Notes under the pieces: generated by a model
Seen by the model: the letters and a program-made list of their open reading frames with translations, nothing else
The model's database searches: none
Told to the model about the DNA's origin: nothing
In this document: positions 59,359-64,000 of the stretch, one piece after another
Layout: each line of letters starts with the position of its first letter
Numbering within the stretch: position 1 is the first letter of the stretch
Position numbers and translations under genes: made by a program
Source: Dryococelus australis
Lineage: Eukaryota > Arthropoda > Insecta > Phasmatodea > Phasmatidae
Length of the DNA stretch: 64,000 nt
NCBI GenBank assembly: GCA_029891345.1
Contig: CM056993.1
Span: 278,520,016-278,584,015 of the forward strand
Direction of reading: 5' to 3'

Positions 59359-59780
59359 AAGGCTGTTCACGATAAAGTGAGCACTTTTGAAATAAAACTG
59401 ATAAAAATGTCACTGCCCCTGCCTGCATATATTTTAACATGCCCTACCAGTGACCTGTGTCCAGTAAAGTTGGTAACGACGGAGAGGAAAATAGTTCCAT
59501 ACATAAATGTCGAACAAAAAGAATTTGGTAACCATATGTGATAACTTTAATTATTTCTCTAGCTTTCTGTATTTTTTAATGCATCAAATGTAAAAATTAG
59601 CAGATTTGTACAATATATACTTTTCTAATAATTTCAGAGTTTCACTTGACCGACGCATGAATGAAGTGGTGAAACCCATGGCAATGTTAATTTTACATAA
59701 TGCGGAAGAACACATAACATATATGCAAGTAGATCTTAAGCAGGGCTTTCAAAAGTGCTCATTTTACAGTGAACGGTCTA
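59359..59780. mobile_element. 422-bp MITE, same ends as the 4.1-kb transposon
   Basis: The left end AAGGCTGTTCACGATAAAGT and the reverse-complemented right end TAGACCGTTCACTGTAAAAT are both flanked by TA. GTGAGCACTTTTGAAA follows the left end, as in the right terminus of the 4.1-kb element. Only 135 bp separate it from the MITE at 59000. Confidence 0.65.
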
Positions 59781-59782
59781 TA

Positions 59783-62700
59783 TCCCAAATTATGAGACAG
59801 AAAAAGATGATGGCAGCTATGACAATAGGACAGGACTTGACAATTGCAGATCTACTAAATTTAGCCAATTATCACTCATAATGACAGATTTAATTTATGA
59901 TGTAACCACAAAGTGCTGTACCAAAAAAAGTGTGATTTTGTGTTAAATGTATAGGCATTATACTATGGAGGTAAAAAGTAAAAACTTTTTACCTGAATTT
60001 AATACAACGTTATAGAATACATACATTCTTTGTATACCCTAACTTATGCCTGTTTGGTAATTTAAATTGAGTCCGTTGTCAAAATAATATTCTCTTGCTC
60101 CTTTTCTTAAGTTTCCAAAATTCCATGAATGTAATTCAGCAAGCACAAACAGTATGAAGATAATGTCAACTAATTAAATTGGAAATTTTATGAATAAATA
60201 CTGTAATTACCCCTATATGTACTTGGCATGTAGAACTAGCACTATTTTTTATAACCGTATTTTGCAGCTGCTTAATGAACTAACCATTGGTTTAAGCTTT
60301 TGACATCATTGTCAAGACCTGTCCTAAGATTGTGATTGCAGCTGAGAGCTGTGTTGGATTGAAGCCTAAAGACAGAAAGAGGCTTGAAGTTGTGGAAGAA
60401 ACCTAATGAGGCAACTGCTTACTGTGAGTCAGGGATCTACACTGTCCCCACCCAACATGTAACACAATTCTGAAATATTCGTACTGTATGAAATGTACCA
60501 TATCCACACAAACATAAGTAGACCTCAGAAATTAGAATGATTCCACATTTTTACTTATAGTCTACAGGAAATAACAATTTCTCTAAATCTTATTAGTAGA
60601 CATAATTTGGATTTTATTTAAGAATAGGTATAAATATTTAATGCATTTGTCCAATGATTAAGAACGGAATACTTAAAGGAACTATTAAAAGAGTACAAAA
60701 AGTTTAGCAAAAAAAGTGAAATCAAAAGTAGGGATCGGCCGATGCTGATACCACAACCATTGGCATAGGTGGCATCTGACCATTATTTGCAGATTATTAT
60801 TCACCAATTAGCAACACTTATTTATTTAACACATTGTTAAATTAACTGGCATGCTACAACTCGTAAAGCATAAATGTACAGCATTCATCAATCAGATATT
60901 CTGTCCGAAACCCAAAATATATTCGGGACAATTGTTTTTCGATGATTTGTTCCCGTAGTTTACATTCTATCATATTTCCTGCTGGAACATTTGCCGAAGA
61001 TTGTGTGCATCATTCCTTTTGGATACGAATGCAAAACAATGCCGATAATCGACAACAAATGCTATCAATAGCATTGATTGCATCCCACAAGAGTTTTTTG
61101 TGTTATATTTTCTTCTTAAGTTTTTACTGAATTTGAAGGTTGGCGACAATGAACATGAATTGCACACTCTATGACACTGTATTTATCAATATGTGGTGGT
61201 GTTCTTGTAAATGGAAAGTGAAAGCAAATTTTGACGAGCGTAGTTTTTAATGGAAACTTTCGGCTGTGGTTTTGGTTAGAATGTTAAAGACCTGAATAAG
61301 ACTTGGCAAGTAATAATTGGCAAAAATTGTTGCAAATAAATCAGTTCTCATTTTAATCAAGGGATTGAGAATGTCTTGGCCGACAAAGGAATACTAAGTG
61401 AAAATATTAATAAAAATAAAAATATTTGACTCAATTTCAAGTGAATTAAAAATATTAAATTGATTTCAATAAGTTCTATTTAATGACATCTTTAGGCTGT
61501 TGGTTTAAACAGACATGCATTTTGAGGTTATGTATTGATGCTGTTGGGTGAGACACGAGACGAACGATGACACAAATACTTACTGGTAATATGAGAGCCA
61601 GCGGTGCTTCCCAATCACCGCACTATTCAGACTCAACGTTCTCAGGGATGTTGCGGGTTCTGTGTGTCCGTCTCACCCATGTGTACTTACATACACGTAG
61701 GCAATACTAAACTTTTACTGAACATTACAATATATGTGGCTAGGACACTGTCACTACTGAATAATAGAGGTAGGTTCACTGTAGATTTGCTTTTATTATT
61801 ATTGCTCGTACATATCAATGTGCCAATGAAATTATGATACTCTCGGTCATGACTAGCCAATTCCGCTTGGGTGCTCCCCAGCCCGCAATTAATCTAGTGC
61901 ACGCCTAGATGGATGATCTCATCGAGGTGCATGAAAGCACAGCCTTCACAAGGGAAGAGAGCCCACAGCTGCTAGGGATGACGGACGGTTTTTCCCTGAA
62001 GACAGGACACTGTGAATTACAAATGAAACCCTTGATGAAAACATTAACAAATGTGATTACTTGGCATCACTAACGCAAACTCGTCTGGGTTCGCCCGCCA
62101 GCACGTGGGTAGTGTGGTGACGGCCTGTACACAGAGCCGGTTAGGATGGAACTATCACCGTACACAAATTACAAAATTACATAAATACACTTGAAAGATG
62201 ATGGGGCACGAGAAGAGTATTCACAATAAACACACAGATGAGTGAAAACAAGTTTATATGGCATGGATGCCGCTGGATGAAGTTCATAGTGGACCACGTG
62301 GTGCAGGTGGACTTACAATATTGCTTTGTGAAAATGGTAAATTAAATTCCAACTAAATATTATTCTGGTAGAGAAAATTATTCTCTTTACGATTGAAGTG
62401 ATTACTACAGACTTGTAGTATGCCTGGTGGTGGAAAAAACAAACATTAAAGTGACCGCATGGTCAAACACAAAAGCATCCATTTACGTGAAAATTACACG
62501 GAACCCTGACAAAAATTTAACATAGAATCATAAATAAAAATATTGCACATACTGTATTACACAATTAAGCTCTCAAAACAAAATTATGGCATGGATATAT
62601 ACCTGGCATCAGTTAGCAACGTGGTTGCACGTGATGTTGCCGTAAACATGGAAAATACCCTCAAATACGTATACGAAAATGAAGCCCTTCAAATTGCACG

Positions 62701-63615
62701 TAGCACTAATACAGAAATGACGATGAAATGCCTTTAGCAGAAGTGGATGGCGCCTGATTCAAGTTTCACGGGTCGCGTGACCTCTCCGACATATTTCTCC
62801 TCCGTTACCTCAATTAAGTTGAAAATGCCACAAGGGCAAAATAAATTAGTTAAGCAGAAGTATAATTCTGGAGAAATGTTGGCAAAACGTACGGAAGCAC
62901 AGGTTGACCGGTAATCAAAAAGTGCTAATGAAATCTACATCGGTGAACAAAAGGTTGTATTACGTACGTGACAGTGTCTTACCTCGCCAACTCTCCTTGA
63001 CAGACTGTCCAGAGGCAAGAGTCGCATGGACCTACCATGGCCGCCTACAGGGTTCACATAAGCAGAAGTGCTATGCACGCAGAGTAAAATATTTATTATT
63101 GAAATAAAAGTAGCACAAATAAATTAAATATTGTTTTAAATTTTATAATTTTCTTATGAATGTTTCATATTAATTTAGTGTCTCTTTATGATGGCGTTCA
63201 TGCCAGAATATTAGTGTTCTTAATCTCGGTGCCGCGGGCACTTTGAATTTCATAATCAAACATTTTCAAAATAACAACAAACACTTTAAAACATTTTAAG
63301 ACATTTCAAACCCTGAAAAATAAAAATACAAGACATATTTTACGCAGCAAAATAATATTTATGTGAGAGTTCAAAAATATTGGTCTCTTTGCGCACGTGC
63401 ATGAACACGTGACACGTGCGAGGTGAGCGCCGTCATGGGCTCTAGCGCCGCTGGCTGTTAGCTGGCGTCAGTATTGTAATTCTCAGATCTAAAATCCAAG
63501 TCCGTATCAGATTACCTGAAGTTTTGAAGGTTGTCTTTAATGTACTCAGTTTGTAATGAATGCTGTATTGTCTGCTAACAGCTCTTAACAGCAAGGTTTT
63601 GATAGCCGATGTGGG
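59783..63615. other. Intron DNA, no gene recognised
   Basis: AT-rich, with no coding signal. Notable parts are an isolated hAT-type end at 60729 (TAGGGATCGGCCGATG, with GATACC close by) and a short inverted repeat GGGTGAGAC/GTCTCACCC (about 61553 and 61670). The GC-richer stretch 61840-62160 may be an unrecognised repeat. Confidence 0.4.
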
Positions 63616-63619
63616 TGGT

Positions 63620-63823
63620 TGAGGTGAGTACAGAGAAGTGTCAGAATGAAGGGGCAGGGGAAACGGAAGGTCCTCGAGAAAACTTGCCGACCAGTGGCAT
63701 TGTCTGGCACGATTCCAACATGCAAAAATCTGGAGTTACCCGGCCTGTGATTGAACCCGGTTCACCTTGGAGAGGGGCAAGTAGGCTAACCGGCTAACCG
63801 CTCAGCCACCGTGGCCTCGCTTC
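63620..63823 (-). mobile_element. tRNA-derived SINE
   Basis: On the minus strand the head GCGAGGCCACGG leads into an A box TGGCTGAGCGGTTA (63808-63795) and a B box GGGTTCAATCAC (63758-63747), the split RNA polymerase III promoter. The body continues for at least 100 bp past the B box, beyond a tRNA. The A-to-B spacing and a GGTTAGCCGGTTAG duplication show it is not a functional tRNA. The tail end is not defined. Confidence 0.65.
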
Positions 63824-64000
63824 GTAATTAGTCTAAAGACGTTTGAGAAGAGAGCTCATGAAGGGAATAGACACCCACAACACGCATGATTGGCAGGAAG
63901 TCGTGAAGGTGATGGCTCACCAGCGAGAACAGAAGGTGCAGCTAGGAGGAGGCGGCGAAAAATCATCAGCCATGTAGTCACCATCGGAAAGTTAAGTGTA

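Noticed and set aside
63700-63823. Functional tRNA gene
   Set aside because: A and B boxes are present, but the region between them is duplicated and no anticodon arm or acceptor stem closes; a SINE head fits better.

Overview
This window is AT-rich eukaryotic DNA from an animal with long, transposon-filled introns. A large-genome arthropod (insect or crustacean) fits best, but the species cannot be named from the sequence. Evidence for an animal is a single host gene, Raptor (regulatory-associated protein of mTOR, RPTOR), recognised by its exons. Evidence for arthropod-type repeats is a hAT/gypsy/Tc1 mix, a non-LTR tail of the kind widespread in arthropods at about 54.43-54.79 kb, and a tRNA-derived SINE at the right edge.

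Host gene. Raptor lies on the minus strand and runs across almost the whole window. Seven exons can be placed with GT-AG borders and matching codon phases: 57835-57730, 57620-57466, 33451-33281, 14809-14568, 14420-14253, 11892-11724 and 7414-7298. Together they encode about 376 residues. These cover the linker before the C-terminal beta-propeller and most of the WD40 repeats. The N-terminal RNC and HEAT regions must lie to the right of the window, and the last roughly 60 residues to the left. Two introns are very large (about 24.0 and 18.5 kb) and hold most of the mobile DNA. No other host gene can be supported.

Layout from left to right. 1-4578 is a decayed Ty3/gypsy pol gene on the plus strand, split by a 2.1-kb non-autonomous hAT element (143-2258) with an exact 8-bp target duplication. 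7.5-9.8 kb has two TA-flanked inverted-repeat elements with TACYGTATTT-like ends; a third is at about 35.0 kb. 15-26 kb is a patchwork of LTR-retrotransposon pieces, including two copies in opposite orientation (18.4-19.1 kb plus, 25.5-23.2 kb minus) of a leader carrying an array of conserved stem-loops. 26652-30725 is a 4.1-kb TA-flanked element related to IS630/Tc1-type transposons, with shorter relatives at 59.0-59.8 kb. 31809-33010 is a complete but dead Tc1 element. 35.7-41.6 kb is a gypsy element with 5' LTR, primer site, gag, protease, RT/RNase H, integrase and a tail with 69-bp repeats. 43.1-48.2 kb is another LTR element with very long LTR-like sequence, a tRNA-Lys-type primer site, a PHD-like zinc-finger ORF and a protease. 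48.4-57.4 kb holds further LTR pieces. 57.8-64 kb is mostly unrecognised apart from small elements and a SINE.

How they relate. All the mobile elements look inactive because of stops, frameshifts or missing parts, and they sit in Raptor introns, so they would be transcribed within its pre-mRNA. The most unusual signals are the repeated AGCR-N5-YGCT-C stem-loops just downstream of two LTR promoters, the 4.1-kb element whose catalytic core appears to have been replaced by a 151-bp tandem repeat, and four plus-strand G-runs of 18-23 bases within the LTR-rich intron.
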